A stretch of 64,000 bases of DNA from Bacteroidota bacterium (lineage in GTDB: Bacteria > Bacteroidota > Ignavibacteria > Ignavibacteriales > Ignavibacteriaceae): the NCBI GenBank assembly GCA_021824145.1, contig JAKALM010000001.1, positions 310,001 through 374,000 on the forward strand, written 5' to 3'. Made by a program: the position numbers and the translations under genes. Shown one piece after another: positions 52,719 through 61,287 of this stretch (position 1 is the first letter of the stretch; the number at the start of each line of letters is the position of its first letter). The notes under the pieces are model-generated. The model was not told the DNA's origin, ran no database searches, and saw nothing but the letters and a program-made list of their open reading frames with translations.

Positions 52719-53555
52719 ATGGAAACAAATAATTCATCTCATCTTTCAGGTGACGTTAGTTCTTCTAAAGTAAATTCTGTATTGTCCGGAGAAACTAAAA
52801 ACGTAAACGGCAAGTTAATTGAAATTGAAAAACTTTTTAGAACTTACTTATTAGGTGAAGTTGAAGTTCATGCGCTTAGAGGTGTTTCTATAGAAGTTTC
52901 TAAGGGAGAATTCGTTGCAATAATGGGCGCTTCCGGTTCTGGAAAATCTACATTTATGAATATACTTGGCTGTCTTGACAAACCAACGAAAGGAAACTAT
53001 AAGCTTGATAACATTGATGTTGGGAATCTATCTAGAGATGAGCTGGCTTTAATAAGAAATAAAAAAATTGGATTTGTTTTTCAAGGGTTTAATTTGCTAA
53101 GCAGAACAACTGCAATGGAAAATGTTGAGCTCCCTTTATTTTATAGTACAGTTTCTAATAAGGAAAGAAAAGAAAAATCCATTGAAGCATTAAAAAAAGT
53201 AGGATTGGAAGAAAGAATTTATCATTACCCTAATCAACTATCTGGCGGCCAGCAGCAGCGTGTGGCAATTGCCAGGGCTCTTGTTAATGATCCTTCAATT
53301 GTTCTTGCAGATGAACCAACTGGAAACCTTGATAGTAGGACAAGCGTAGAGGTAATGGAAATTTTCCAAAAACTTAATGAGCAGGGTATTACAATTATTC
53401 TTGTTACTCATGAACCAGATATTGCAGCATTTGCAAAAAGACACGTCGTTTTTAAAGATGGAAGAATTAAATCTGATAAAATTAATTCTAATACAAAAAA
53501 TGCTTCAGAAGTGATAAAAACAATTCCTTCAATAGATGAGGAGGATGAAGAATGA
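52719..53555 (+). CDS. MacB-type ABC transporter ATP-binding protein
   Basis: The start is ATG 52719, with GGGAAGG just upstream, giving 278 residues. The ABC motifs are complete: Walker [11 protein letters not shown]-loop VFQGFNLL, signature LSGGQQQR, Walker [12 protein letters not shown] and H-loop [24 protein letters not shown] is typical of the MacB/LolD family. About 35 Ser/Asn-rich residues precede the domain and an acidic tail follows it. The ATPase is separate from the permease, whose gene overlaps by 4 bp (ATGA). Together they form a mechanotransmission-type exporter, with the adaptor and TolC upstream. Confidence 0.95.
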   Translation: METNNSSHLSGDVSSSKVNSVLSGETKNVNGKLIEIEKLFRTYLLGEVEVHALRGVSIEVSKGEFVAIMGASGSGKSTFMNILGCLDKPTKGNYKLDNIDVGNLSRDELALIRNKKIGFVFQGFNLLSRTTAMENVELPLFYSTVSNKERKEKSIEALKKVGLEERIYHYPNQLSGGQQQRVAIARALVNDPSIVLADEPTGNLDSRTSVEVMEIFQKLNEQGITIILVTHEPDIAAFAKRHVVFKDGRIKSDKINSNTKNASEVIKTIPSIDEEDEE

Positions 53556-54769
53556 AAATTTTAAATATAATTCTGGCCGCATTCCGAGCTCTTCGGCGAA
53601 ATAAAATGCGTTCGTTTCTTACAATGCTTGGAATTATAATTGGCGTTGCTGCAGTTATTACGATGCTTGCTATCGGACAAGGCGCTGAATATTCTGTTAA
53701 GCAGCAAATTGCGTCACTTGGAACTAATGTGCTAATAATTTTCCCAGGATCGCAGCAGCAAAGCGGAATTAGAGTCGGTGCCGGTTCAATGACAACCCTG
53801 ACAGAAGATGATGCCCAGGCAATTAGTACTGATTGCCCTGCAGTTGCTTATGTATCTCCTGGTACTTTTGCAGGCGGGCAGGTTATTGCTGGAAATTTAA
53901 ATTGGGCAACGCAAATTCAAGGTGTTGGTGTTGATTATATACAAATTAGAGATTGGATTGTACAATACGGAAGCTTTTTTTCCGATCAAGATATAAAAGG
54001 TGCAACTAAAGTTTGTGTTCTAGGAAAAACTGTTGCTGATAATCTTTTCCCGGATTCTGATCCCGTAGGGCAAAATATTAGAATTAGAAATGTTCCATTC
54101 AAAGTTATTGGCGTTCTTACAAGGAAGGGACAAAATGCAATGGGTCAAGATCAAGATGATGTTATACTTGCGCCATATACAACAGTTCAAAATAGACTTT
54201 CTCATTTCCCATACATTAGGCAAATTCTTGTTTCGGCAACCAGTTCTAAAAGTATTGAGACTGCTCAAAAACAAATTACTGAATTACTAAGAATGAGGCA
54301 CAAAATTGCCAGATTTGAAGGAGACGATTTTACAATAAGAAATCAATCAGACCTTGCAAATGCAGCCACTGCAACGTCACAAATTCTTACAATTCTTTTA
54401 GCAAGCATTGCATCTGTTTCATTACTCGTAGGTGGAATTGGAATAATGAATATTATGCTTGTTTCGGTTACAGAACGTACAAGAGAAATTGGTATTAGAA
54501 TGTCAGTAGGGGCAAGAGGCAGAGATATTTTAACTCAATTTTTAATTGAAGCACTTGTACTTAGTTTGCTTGGCGGTATAATCGGAATTCTATTTGGGGT
54601 TGCTGGATCAAAATTAATTTCAAGCTTTGCAGAATGGCCTACATTCATAACTGCATTTTCCATTTTGCTTTCATTTGGATTTTCTATTTTAGTTGGTTTA
54701 TTCTTCGGATTTTATCCCGCAAGAAAAGCAGCGTTGCTTAATCCAATTGATGCTTTAAGATATGAATAA
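53552..54769 (+). CDS. MacB-type ABC transporter permease (FtsX family)
   Basis: This 405-residue protein has one N-terminal helix preceded by [20 protein letters not shown], a periplasmic MacB-core domain (about 45-265), and three C-terminal FtsX helices ending with [21 protein letters not shown]. That end sequence is a hallmark of the family. It couples ATP hydrolysis by its partner to periplasmic conformational change, pushing substrates such as peptides, lipopeptides or antibiotics toward TolC. The ATG overlaps the ATPase stop, with GAGGA upstream. It is the last gene of the six-gene operon; a REP-like palindrome follows. Confidence 0.95.
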   Translation: MKILNIILAAFRALRRNKMRSFLTMLGIIIGVAAVITMLAIGQGAEYSVKQQIASLGTNVLIIFPGSQQQSGIRVGAGSMTTLTEDDAQAISTDCPAVAYVSPGTFAGGQVIAGNLNWATQIQGVGVDYIQIRDWIVQYGSFFSDQDIKGATKVCVLGKTVADNLFPDSDPVGQNIRIRNVPFKVIGVLTRKGQNAMGQDQDDVILAPYTTVQNRLSHFPYIRQILVSATSSKSIETAQKQITELLRMRHKIARFEGDDFTIRNQSDLANAATATSQILTILLASIASVSLLVGGIGIMNIMLVSVTERTREIGIRMSVGARGRDILTQFLIEALVLSLLGGIIGILFGVAGSKLISSFAEWPTFITAFSILLSFGFSILVGLFFGFYPARKAALLNPIDALRYE

Positions 54770-54775
54770 ATTATT

Positions 54776-54803
54776 GTAGAGACGGGATATATCCCGCCTC
54801 TAC
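54776..54803. repeat. REP-like palindrome
   Basis: GTAGAG and CTCTAC flank CGGGATATATCCCG, with single unpaired A and C between the stems, making a nearly perfect 28-bp palindrome. The GTAGAGACG word is typical of dispersed palindromic repeats in many bacteria. It lies between the convergent MacB permease and nitroreductase genes and may also act as a bidirectional terminator. Confidence 0.7.
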
Positions 54804-54806
54804 CAC

Positions 54807-55316
54807 CTACCATTTGTTTAAATGAATTTTATCTTTATTAAATCTATTTTCAGTTGATTTTTCCTCTGCGGGGTAGCCCAAAGCAATTATTGAAACCGGT
54901 ACAATATTTTTTGGAATTCCATAATAATTTCTTAATCCATCAATTGTTTCTTTATTTGGATATGAGCTTACCCAAACACCTCCAAGTCCAAGATCGTGAA
55001 TTGCTAATAAAGCATTTTGAGTTGCAGCTGAGCAATCTTGAACAAGATAATCGATATTCATTTCAATTTTCAGGTCGCCGCAAATAATGATAGCAAGTGG
55101 CGCTAGTTTTACCATTTCTGCATGTGGATTAATTATGAAAATCTGATCAATATCTTTTCTTTCACTCAAAACAATAAAGTGCCAAGGCTGGTAATTCATT
55201 GCTGATGGTGCGTACATTGCCGCTTCTAATATTTTATCTATTTTTTCTTGAGGAATTTTTTCATGCTTATAGCTGCGAATGCTTCTTCGCGTAAGAATTG
55301 ATTTTAACGTCTCCAT
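54807..55316 (-). CDS. nitroreductase family protein
   Basis: This 169-residue FMN-dependent oxidoreductase has the N-terminal motif TRRSIRSYKHEKIP, the FMN-binding APSAMNYQPWHFIVL, and the later DLGLGGVWVSSYP. It is a short form of the family. It would reduce nitro or quinone compounds with NAD(P)H in the cytoplasm as a dimer; the natural substrate is unknown. The gene appears to stand alone, ending 37 bp from the convergent MacB permease. Confidence 0.92.
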   Translation of the reverse strand: METLKSILTRRSIRSYKHEKIPQEKIDKILEAAMYAPSAMNYQPWHFIVLSERKDIDQIFIINPHAEMVKLAPLAIIICGDLKIEMNIDYLVQDCSAATQNALLAIHDLGLGGVWVSSYPNKETIDGLRNYYGIPKNIVPVSIIALGYPAEEKSTENRFNKDKIHLNKW

Positions 55317-55402
55317 ATCTAACCTATTGAATAATTTACAATGCTAAATTAGCCAAACTTATAGTGATTGGCTAATAATGAAAATTTTACAGAAAATAAT
55401 TT

Positions 55403-56245
55403 CTAAACTTCTACTACCGTATTAATTAATTCCCCAATTCCTTTGATCCAGGTTTTTACAACATCACCATGTTTAAGAAAGATTGGCGGCTTTCTAGAAA
55501 ACCCAACTCCACTCGGAGTTCCGGTTGCAATTATATCTCCTGGCTCAAAGGTGAATGAATGAGAAAGCCTTGAAATTATTTCTGCTATACTAAAGATCAT
55601 ATTTTTTGTGTTGTCTTGCTGAAGTATTTCTCCGTTTACTTCGCAGCCAATTTCTAAATTTTGCGGATCAGTAATTTCATCTTTTGTTACAATCACCGGA
55701 CCAATTGGGCAAAATGTATCCAGCGATTTTCCCCTTACCCACTGCCTATCTCCAAATTGAATGTCCCTTGCAGAAATATCATTTAAAACTGTATAGCCGA
55801 AAACATAATCAAGCGCATCTTCCTTTGAAATATTTTTTGCGCGCTTTCCGATTACTACCCCAAGTTCAGCTTCATAATCGACTTCTTTTGTAATTTCTTT
55901 CGGAATAATTATCGGATCCGTTGGGCCAGTAATTGAATTATTAAACTTTGCAAAAACCAAAGGAGATTTTGGGATGTCCAACTTAGCTTCTTTTGCATGA
56001 TCATAATAGTTTAAGCCAATTGCTACAATTTTTGATGGATTTGTTATTGGTGCTGCGAATGAATTTGCTTCAATAAAATTTTCATTATTAATTTCTTCAA
56101 TTGAATTTTTGATACGCTCAATTTTTTCAACTCCAGAATTAATTAAATCAAGCATACTGCCTTTAAAGCCTAACCTTTCAATCGGAATTATTCCCTTCTT
56201 AGAAACAATTACAAGCGTATTATTTTTTAAAGTTGCAAATCTCAT
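55403..56245 (-). CDS. fumarylacetoacetate hydrolase family protein
   Basis: This 280-residue protein has the FAH fold signatures. They are IGLNYYDHAKEAKL, DYEAELGVVIGKRAKNIS (the metal-binding Glu pair), GYTVLNDISARDIQ, KSLDTFCPIGP and PGDIIATGTPSGVG. Members hydrolyse, decarboxylate or isomerise acyl-pyruvates such as 2-hydroxyhepta-2,4-diene-1,7-dioate, or hydrolyse fumarylpyruvate. An N-terminal domain of about 55 residues is present, as in the fumarylpyruvate hydrolase and oxaloacetate-related group. Its substrate is not predictable, and no aromatic degradation genes are adjacent. Confidence 0.9.
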   Translation of the reverse strand: MRFATLKNNTLVIVSKKGIIPIERLGFKGSMLDLINSGVEKIERIKNSIEEINNENFIEANSFAAPITNPSKIVAIGLNYYDHAKEAKLDIPKSPLVFAKFNNSITGPTDPIIIPKEITKEVDYEAELGVVIGKRAKNISKEDALDYVFGYTVLNDISARDIQFGDRQWVRGKSLDTFCPIGPVIVTKDEITDPQNLEIGCEVNGEILQQDNTKNMIFSIAEIISRLSHSFTFEPGDIIATGTPSGVGFSRKPPIFLKHGDVVKTWIKGIGELINTVVEV

Positions 56246-56309
56246 TTAACAAGTCTTAGGAAATTATTCTTACATTCATGCTTGAACTTACTCGTGAACT
56301 TGAACTTCC

Positions 56310-57794
56310 TTAATGATTTCCTTTATATTTTATCAAACCTCCGCCGTTCGTAACAATCCAAATGTTCCCGTAGGAATCTTCGGCAACTCCAGTAACATTT
56401 AAAATGTTTAAGCCGGTGTTATCAAAAGTAAAAGTTGTTGTGGTTGATTGTGACGGTGCAGAAAATTTTACAAGCCCTTGATCAGTAGCAACCCATTTAT
56501 TGTTTAAGTGATCAATCAAAATACTATTGGTTTTACTTGATGCTGGAATTGTATAAACATTGCTCCATTTAGAATTTGTATAATTCGATAACCCGCTACC
56601 GAATACAGTGTTCTTATCAAAACCTACCCAAATTTCACCAAGTGGTGATGCAGCAATTGCAGTTACGTTATTGCTTATTATTTGGCTGTTGGATTGATCA
56701 AAAGTATAACTTGAACCAAGACTTGTAATTCTTACAATTCCAGAATTACTAGTTCCAGCCCAGATATTATTGTTATTATCTACTGTTAGTGAAGTAATAA
56801 TTGGATCTGGTACCATCTCAGAGTTATATGTTGACCACAGTCCAGTTTTATCAACTTTAGTTAATCCAGCGTGAGTTCCGATATACCAATTGTCGGATTT
56901 ATCGATAGCAATTGATAAAACATAAAAGTCAGGCAAACCTGATGTTTGATAACCATAAAAATGCATATTAGAACCATCGAATGTTACAAAACCTCGCATG
57001 GTACCAACGAACTTTGTATTATTATTTTTATCTACTACGATTGTAGACACATTATTATCAGGCAGTACAGTGCCGCTTTGAGTATATTCTTTCCAGCTTT
57101 GCCCATCATATTTTATAAATCCTTGGTCATAGGTTCCCATCCAAATAACATTATCTTTATCAATTGCTATGCAAGATAAATTATTTGTTTGTATTTGGGA
57201 ATTTTTAGTTGTGAAAGATTCCCAAAGAGTCGTATCTACTAAAGTCATTTGAAGATTTGAAACATTACTGCTGCTTACAGTTACGGTTGAACTATCGTCA
57301 AGAGAATTTATTAGATGATATTTTATTTCATACTGGCCGGGTAAAACATTTTGTAAAGTATAAGGAGTAAAATGTCCAGTGCTGGAATCGTTAAGAAAAA
57401 TTTCAGCTTTATCAGGTTTGCTTGTGCAGTTAATACTGCCAAGCATTAAAGGATTTTTAGAGAAATCAACAAAAAAAGATTTCTTTACTCCTTCAACTAC
57501 ATTAATAGTAAAAGTAGTATCTCTAAATAGATCTTTTTTTAATGTAATTTGATATGAACCTGTACTTAGCCAAGTTAAACTATCGGGGGTAGCTCTTCTT
57601 CTAGCTTTGGAATCAAGATAAATATGAAATCCGGAAGGGTATGAATCAATGAAAACATAACCATTCGGCGGAGGAGAATCCGGAGGAGTAACTGAGACGT
57701 CTTTATTGCAAGAATAAAAAAATATTCCGCCGAAGAGAACAATTATCAGTTTTAAATAAAACTTTTTTACAATCTTTTTTGAAGTACAATTCAT
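56310..57794 (-). CDS. PEGA-domain and beta-propeller lipoprotein
   Basis: This 494-residue protein has an uncleaved N-terminal extension, then a lipoprotein signal with lipobox FFYSC near residue 29. Two PEGA-type domains follow: one at about 42-115 (VFIDSYPSGFHIYLDSK) and one at about 118-185 (CTSKPDKAEIFLNDSSTG). A seven-bladed two-component-regulator-type propeller then has repeated NNIWAGTSNSGIVR-like and NWYIGTHAGLTKVD blades. It has no kinase or HTH, so it is a stand-alone surface or periplasmic protein. It lies 5 bp after the DUF4249 gene and is the last gene of the TonB-receptor operon. A ligand-binding accessory role is inferred. Confidence 0.88.
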   Translation of the reverse strand: MNCTSKKIVKKFYLKLIIVLFGGIFFYSCNKDVSVTPPDSPPPNGYVFIDSYPSGFHIYLDSKARRRATPDSLTWLSTGSYQITLKKDLFRDTTFTINVVEGVKKSFFVDFSKNPLMLGSINCTSKPDKAEIFLNDSSTGHFTPYTLQNVLPGQYEIKYHLINSLDDSSTVTVSSSNVSNLQMTLVDTTLWESFTTKNSQIQTNNLSCIAIDKDNVIWMGTYDQGFIKYDGQSWKEYTQSGTVLPDNNVSTIVVDKNNNTKFVGTMRGFVTFDGSNMHFYGYQTSGLPDFYVLSIAIDKSDNWYIGTHAGLTKVDKTGLWSTYNSEMVPDPIITSLTVDNNNNIWAGTSNSGIVRITSLGSSYTFDQSNSQIISNNVTAIAASPLGEIWVGFDKNTVFGSGLSNYTNSKWSNVYTIPASSKTNSILIDHLNNKWVATDQGLVKFSAPSQSTTTTFTFDNTGLNILNVTGVAEDSYGNIWIVTNGGGLIKYKGNH

Positions 57795-57799
57795 ACAAA

Positions 57800-58753
57800 T
57801 TAATAATAACCCAGTGCTTTTAAATAATCTGCCGTAAATTTTATGTAGAAGTCTTGCCTAACATAAGAACCAAACATACCATAACCACCGGAGATATTGG
57901 AAAAGTCCGGTTGATCTAATCTCACAGTAAATGCATCAACACCAGTTTGAAGTGATGAATAATAAGTTGTTAGTGTTTCATCATAAACAATCATTTGAAC
58001 ATCAATGTTTGCAATGGTGTATTGTAATTTATCATTATTACCTTGTGGAATTTCATTCAGCGCTCTATTTATAGTTCCAAGATCAATATCTACAAAAGTA
58101 ATTTTTGTTTGAGTTGGATAAATTGGCGTTGATGATCCATTAATGTTTTCATAATAAAGCGGGACTTCTTTTTCTTGTTTTGTGGTATCGCCTTTAACAT
58201 AATAGGTAATTACAATTTTTGGTTGATATAAAATATTTGGGAATTGCTGCCAGCCAACATGGATATAATTTCTTCCATCTGCCGGAGGAATTGTTCTGTC
58301 GTCATCGCTATTGAAAAAACCGTAACTTTCAGCATCAGGCAACTGAGTTGTAGACTGAAGCAATAACCCATTAGGAAGCAATGCCTCGATATCTATATAT
58401 TCGCCTGGCTGCGGCTGCAGATTTTTTATATAATAAAAATGAACTGAATCTTTATATTGAGAAGTATCAGTTCGTGCAATTGTGGTATCTCTTAATTCAT
58501 ATAGAGTATCTCTATACCACATATTTACTTCAGCGCCAATTACGGCTGGATCAGTTGTGTTTGTAAGTGGATTTAATCCATCAGACGGCTGGTAACTTTT
58601 TGTGAGTGTTACTATTTGCACCGAAGTATCATTTCTCATAATTCCAGTAAGAGCATATCTTTGCCTAAATGGTGCGTTTGGATTTAACGCAACATCGCAC
58701 GAGTAAAATTCAACAGCTATTATGAAAAGTATAAATATAGAAAAGTTTTTCAT
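57800..58753 (-). CDS. DUF4249 family lipoprotein
   Basis: This 317-residue protein starts with a lipoprotein signal peptide (lipobox EFYSC near residue 19). The body is the DUF4249 type: RYALTGIMRNDTSVQIVTLTKS near the start of the domain, PAVIGAEVNMW, QPGEYIDIEALLPNG and a late DFSNISGGYGMFGSY. DUF4249 proteins are usually encoded beside TonB-dependent receptors in Bacteroidota and are thought to be surface lipoproteins. That pattern holds here: its ATG overlaps the receptor stop by 4 bp. Its biochemical function is unknown. Confidence 0.83.
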   Translation of the reverse strand: MKNFSIFILFIIAVEFYSCDVALNPNAPFRQRYALTGIMRNDTSVQIVTLTKSYQPSDGLNPLTNTTDPAVIGAEVNMWYRDTLYELRDTTIARTDTSQYKDSVHFYYIKNLQPQPGEYIDIEALLPNGLLLQSTTQLPDAESYGFFNSDDDRTIPPADGRNYIHVGWQQFPNILYQPKIVITYYVKGDTTKQEKEVPLYYENINGSSTPIYPTQTKITFVDIDLGTINRALNEIPQGNNDKLQYTIANIDVQMIVYDETLTTYYSSLQTGVDAFTVRLDQPDFSNISGGYGMFGSYVRQDFYIKFTADYLKALGYY

Positions 58754-61014
58754 ATTTCTACTTTCAATGTTGCTGTTGGTAAAAATGGAAGCATATTCAC
58801 TCTCTCGCCGGTATCTCGTTTAAAGTAAAATAAATTTTTTCTGTTATAAACATTGATTATGCTTATATCAAGACTGAAATTGAAATCAGAGATTTTAAAT
58901 TTTTTAGTTAAATTTAAATCCAAGCGATGATAGTCCGGAAGCCTTCCCAAATTTTTATCAGAAAGAATTGCGAAAGGTTTATAATCTTCTAAAATAGACC
59001 ACTCTGCATACAAATCATTAAAATAAAATTTATTATAATATCCCATGTTTTGTGTAAATGGAAGTCCTGAATTAAATATCCAAACTGCCGAGGCGCTCCA
59101 GCCTTTTCCAAGATTTGCATTCAATATTAAATTTAGAGCATTGCGAACATCATAGCGTGGATAATATATCCAGCCAGCAACATCTTTGTAAGTCCAGCTT
59201 AAAGAATATGAACCCATAAAGCTGAAAGGATCACCAGTATAATTTAAAAGAAATTCCCAACCATAAGATTCCCCGCTTGCAGGAACAAGGTCAGGATCGC
59301 TGTCTAAAATTTTATTATCATTCAAAGTCGGAATATTCTGCATAACTTTATAATAACCTTGAACATCAAGAGATAAATTTTCCGTAAAATCAGTTTTCAT
59401 ACCAATAGTATAATGAATTGCCGTTGAAGGTTTTAAATAATTGGGAGTGATAATCCACGGTTCAAATAGTGAAATAATCTCATTTTCATCCGATAAAGTT
59501 GTAACTTGCTGAGTGTAAATTCCCCAAGCAGCTTTTAGTGCAATTGTTGGTATTAAACGATATGTCAAACTCAATCTTGGCCCAATTTGAAATGCGCTGC
59601 CAGGAGCTTGAGAAAGGCCTGTCAAATCAATTGTGGTTCCAATGTTAGCGCCAAAATTATCATAACGCATCAATTTATAAAGCGCATAAACATTTATGTT
59701 CGTACCGTGCGAACCAATATCTGAAGTAGCACCTAACGAATTTTCCAATAATAATTTTGTGTCAAGATCTTGAACGTTTAATCCAACTTCCATTTCGTCT
59801 TTAGAATCATAAATATATGTGAAGCTGGTTCGTAAAGAAAGATCATTAACTTGATTTGTTTTTGGTTTAGCGTTAGAAAGATTAGGTGTAACAGCGCCGC
59901 TGAAATTACTCCAATTTAATCCCATGTTAAAAAACAAAGGCGAGTCCGTTATTTGCGACCAATTGACTCCAAAAATATTGTTGTACCAGTTTACGTTTTC
60001 AACAAGAGGATTTGTACTTTCAATTTTGTCACCACTTGAAAATCCTTGAATATCAAATTTTGACCCTTTAATAAAATTGGGGTTCTCATAATCAAGTTTG
60101 TAGGAAAGATCATAAAAATTAATTGGTACATCTTGATTATCAAGAAATTTTTTTAAAATCTCTGTTGAAAAACTTTTTCTTCCAGTGATTATGAATGATC
60201 CGTTTGGTATTGGGCCTTCAACTAATGCTTTGCCAGAAAGAAAACTTGCACTAGCTTTTGCATCGTAATTATTTTTGTTGCCATCTTTGGTAATTATATT
60301 AAGAACAGAAGAAAGTCTTCCGTTGTACTGAGCAGGAAAACCTCCTTTGTAAAATTCAATGCTATTTATCATGTCCGGATCAATTACGCTAAAAATTCCA
60401 AGTGCATGAAATGGATTATAAATTGTAGCGCCATTTATCAATACAAGATTTTCGTTACTCGGGCTTCCTCTTACATAATATCTTGCTGAAACATCTCCAG
60501 TCGATTGAACCCCGGGAATATATTGAAGTGAACGAAAGACATCGGATTCGACGCCTTTGGGAAGCATTTCAAGTTCTTTTACAGAAATTCTTTGAAGTCC
60601 GATATCTGTTGCATTCTTTTCAATAGTTCTAACTCCAACTCGTTCGACAGGCTTTAGTAAAATATTTGTAGGAACAAGTTTGATTTCCAGATCTGTAATT
60701 TTATCGGGTGCAATAAACACTTTGATCTTTTTTGCAGCGTATCCAACAAACGAAACAATAAGATTATAATTTTTTTTTGCTGGAATGGAAGGAATTAAAA
60801 AATATCCGTTTGTATTTGTTGTCGCACCCATTTTGGTGTTTTCAATTACAGCATTGCAAAAAGGAAGAACCTCACCATTAGTAGAATCAACAACAATTCC
60901 TCTTAAAGTTCCTTTTTCTTGAGCGAACAAGTTTATATTTAAAGAGAATATCAAAGATAGAAGACAGAAGAAAATAAAGAATGATTCACCTTTATTATTA
61001 AAATTTTTCTTCAT
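58750..61014 (-). CDS. TonB-dependent receptor with carboxypeptidase-regulatory-like domain
   Basis: This outer-membrane receptor has about 754 residues. The signal peptide ends NLFAQ, then comes a CarboxypepD_reg-like domain (GTLRGIVVDSTNGEVLPFC, about 35-115). A plug domain carries LQYIPGVQSTGDVSARYYVRG, VLINGATIYNPFH and FPAQYNGRLSSVLN, and a 22-strand-type barrel runs to the C-terminus. ATG 61014 is chosen because AAAGG lies just upstream; GTG 61020 is possible. It imports a ligand with energy from TonB-ExbBD, which are not in this window. Being upstream of DUF4249 rather than SusD suggests a non-glycan ligand, but that is inferred. Confidence 0.92.
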   Translation of the reverse strand: MKKNFNNKGESFFIFFCLLSLIFSLNINLFAQEKGTLRGIVVDSTNGEVLPFCNAVIENTKMGATTNTNGYFLIPSIPAKKNYNLIVSFVGYAAKKIKVFIAPDKITDLEIKLVPTNILLKPVERVGVRTIEKNATDIGLQRISVKELEMLPKGVESDVFRSLQYIPGVQSTGDVSARYYVRGSPSNENLVLINGATIYNPFHALGIFSVIDPDMINSIEFYKGGFPAQYNGRLSSVLNIITKDGNKNNYDAKASASFLSGKALVEGPIPNGSFIITGRKSFSTEILKKFLDNQDVPINFYDLSYKLDYENPNFIKGSKFDIQGFSSGDKIESTNPLVENVNWYNNIFGVNWSQITDSPLFFNMGLNWSNFSGAVTPNLSNAKPKTNQVNDLSLRTSFTYIYDSKDEMEVGLNVQDLDTKLLLENSLGATSDIGSHGTNINVYALYKLMRYDNFGANIGTTIDLTGLSQAPGSAFQIGPRLSLTYRLIPTIALKAAWGIYTQQVTTLSDENEIISLFEPWIITPNYLKPSTAIHYTIGMKTDFTENLSLDVQGYYKVMQNIPTLNDNKILDSDPDLVPASGESYGWEFLLNYTGDPFSFMGSYSLSWTYKDVAGWIYYPRYDVRNALNLILNANLGKGWSASAVWIFNSGLPFTQNMGYYNKFYFNDLYAEWSILEDYKPFAILSDKNLGRLPDYHRLDLNLTKKFKISDFNFSLDISIINVYNRKNLFYFKRDTGERVNMLPFLPTATLKVEI

Positions 61015-61287
61015 CAACACCTTTCTGAAGATTTTGAACTTCCCCTTGCTTCCGTTTATTAAAAGAGGAAATAATTTAGCTGCAAATATATAAATTTTTA
61101 ATTGCTAGGAAACAAAAATATTTTGAATGGTAAATTTTTAATTTTTGAAAAATTAATATTCAAAGTCTCATGTAATAGTATTCCTTTGTATTTGAAGAAT
61201 TAAAAATTATAAATTTACTTGCTTTAATAATTTTCAAAAGTTATCATTCATTTAGGGTTAAAATAATATTAAAAGGAGAATCAATTT

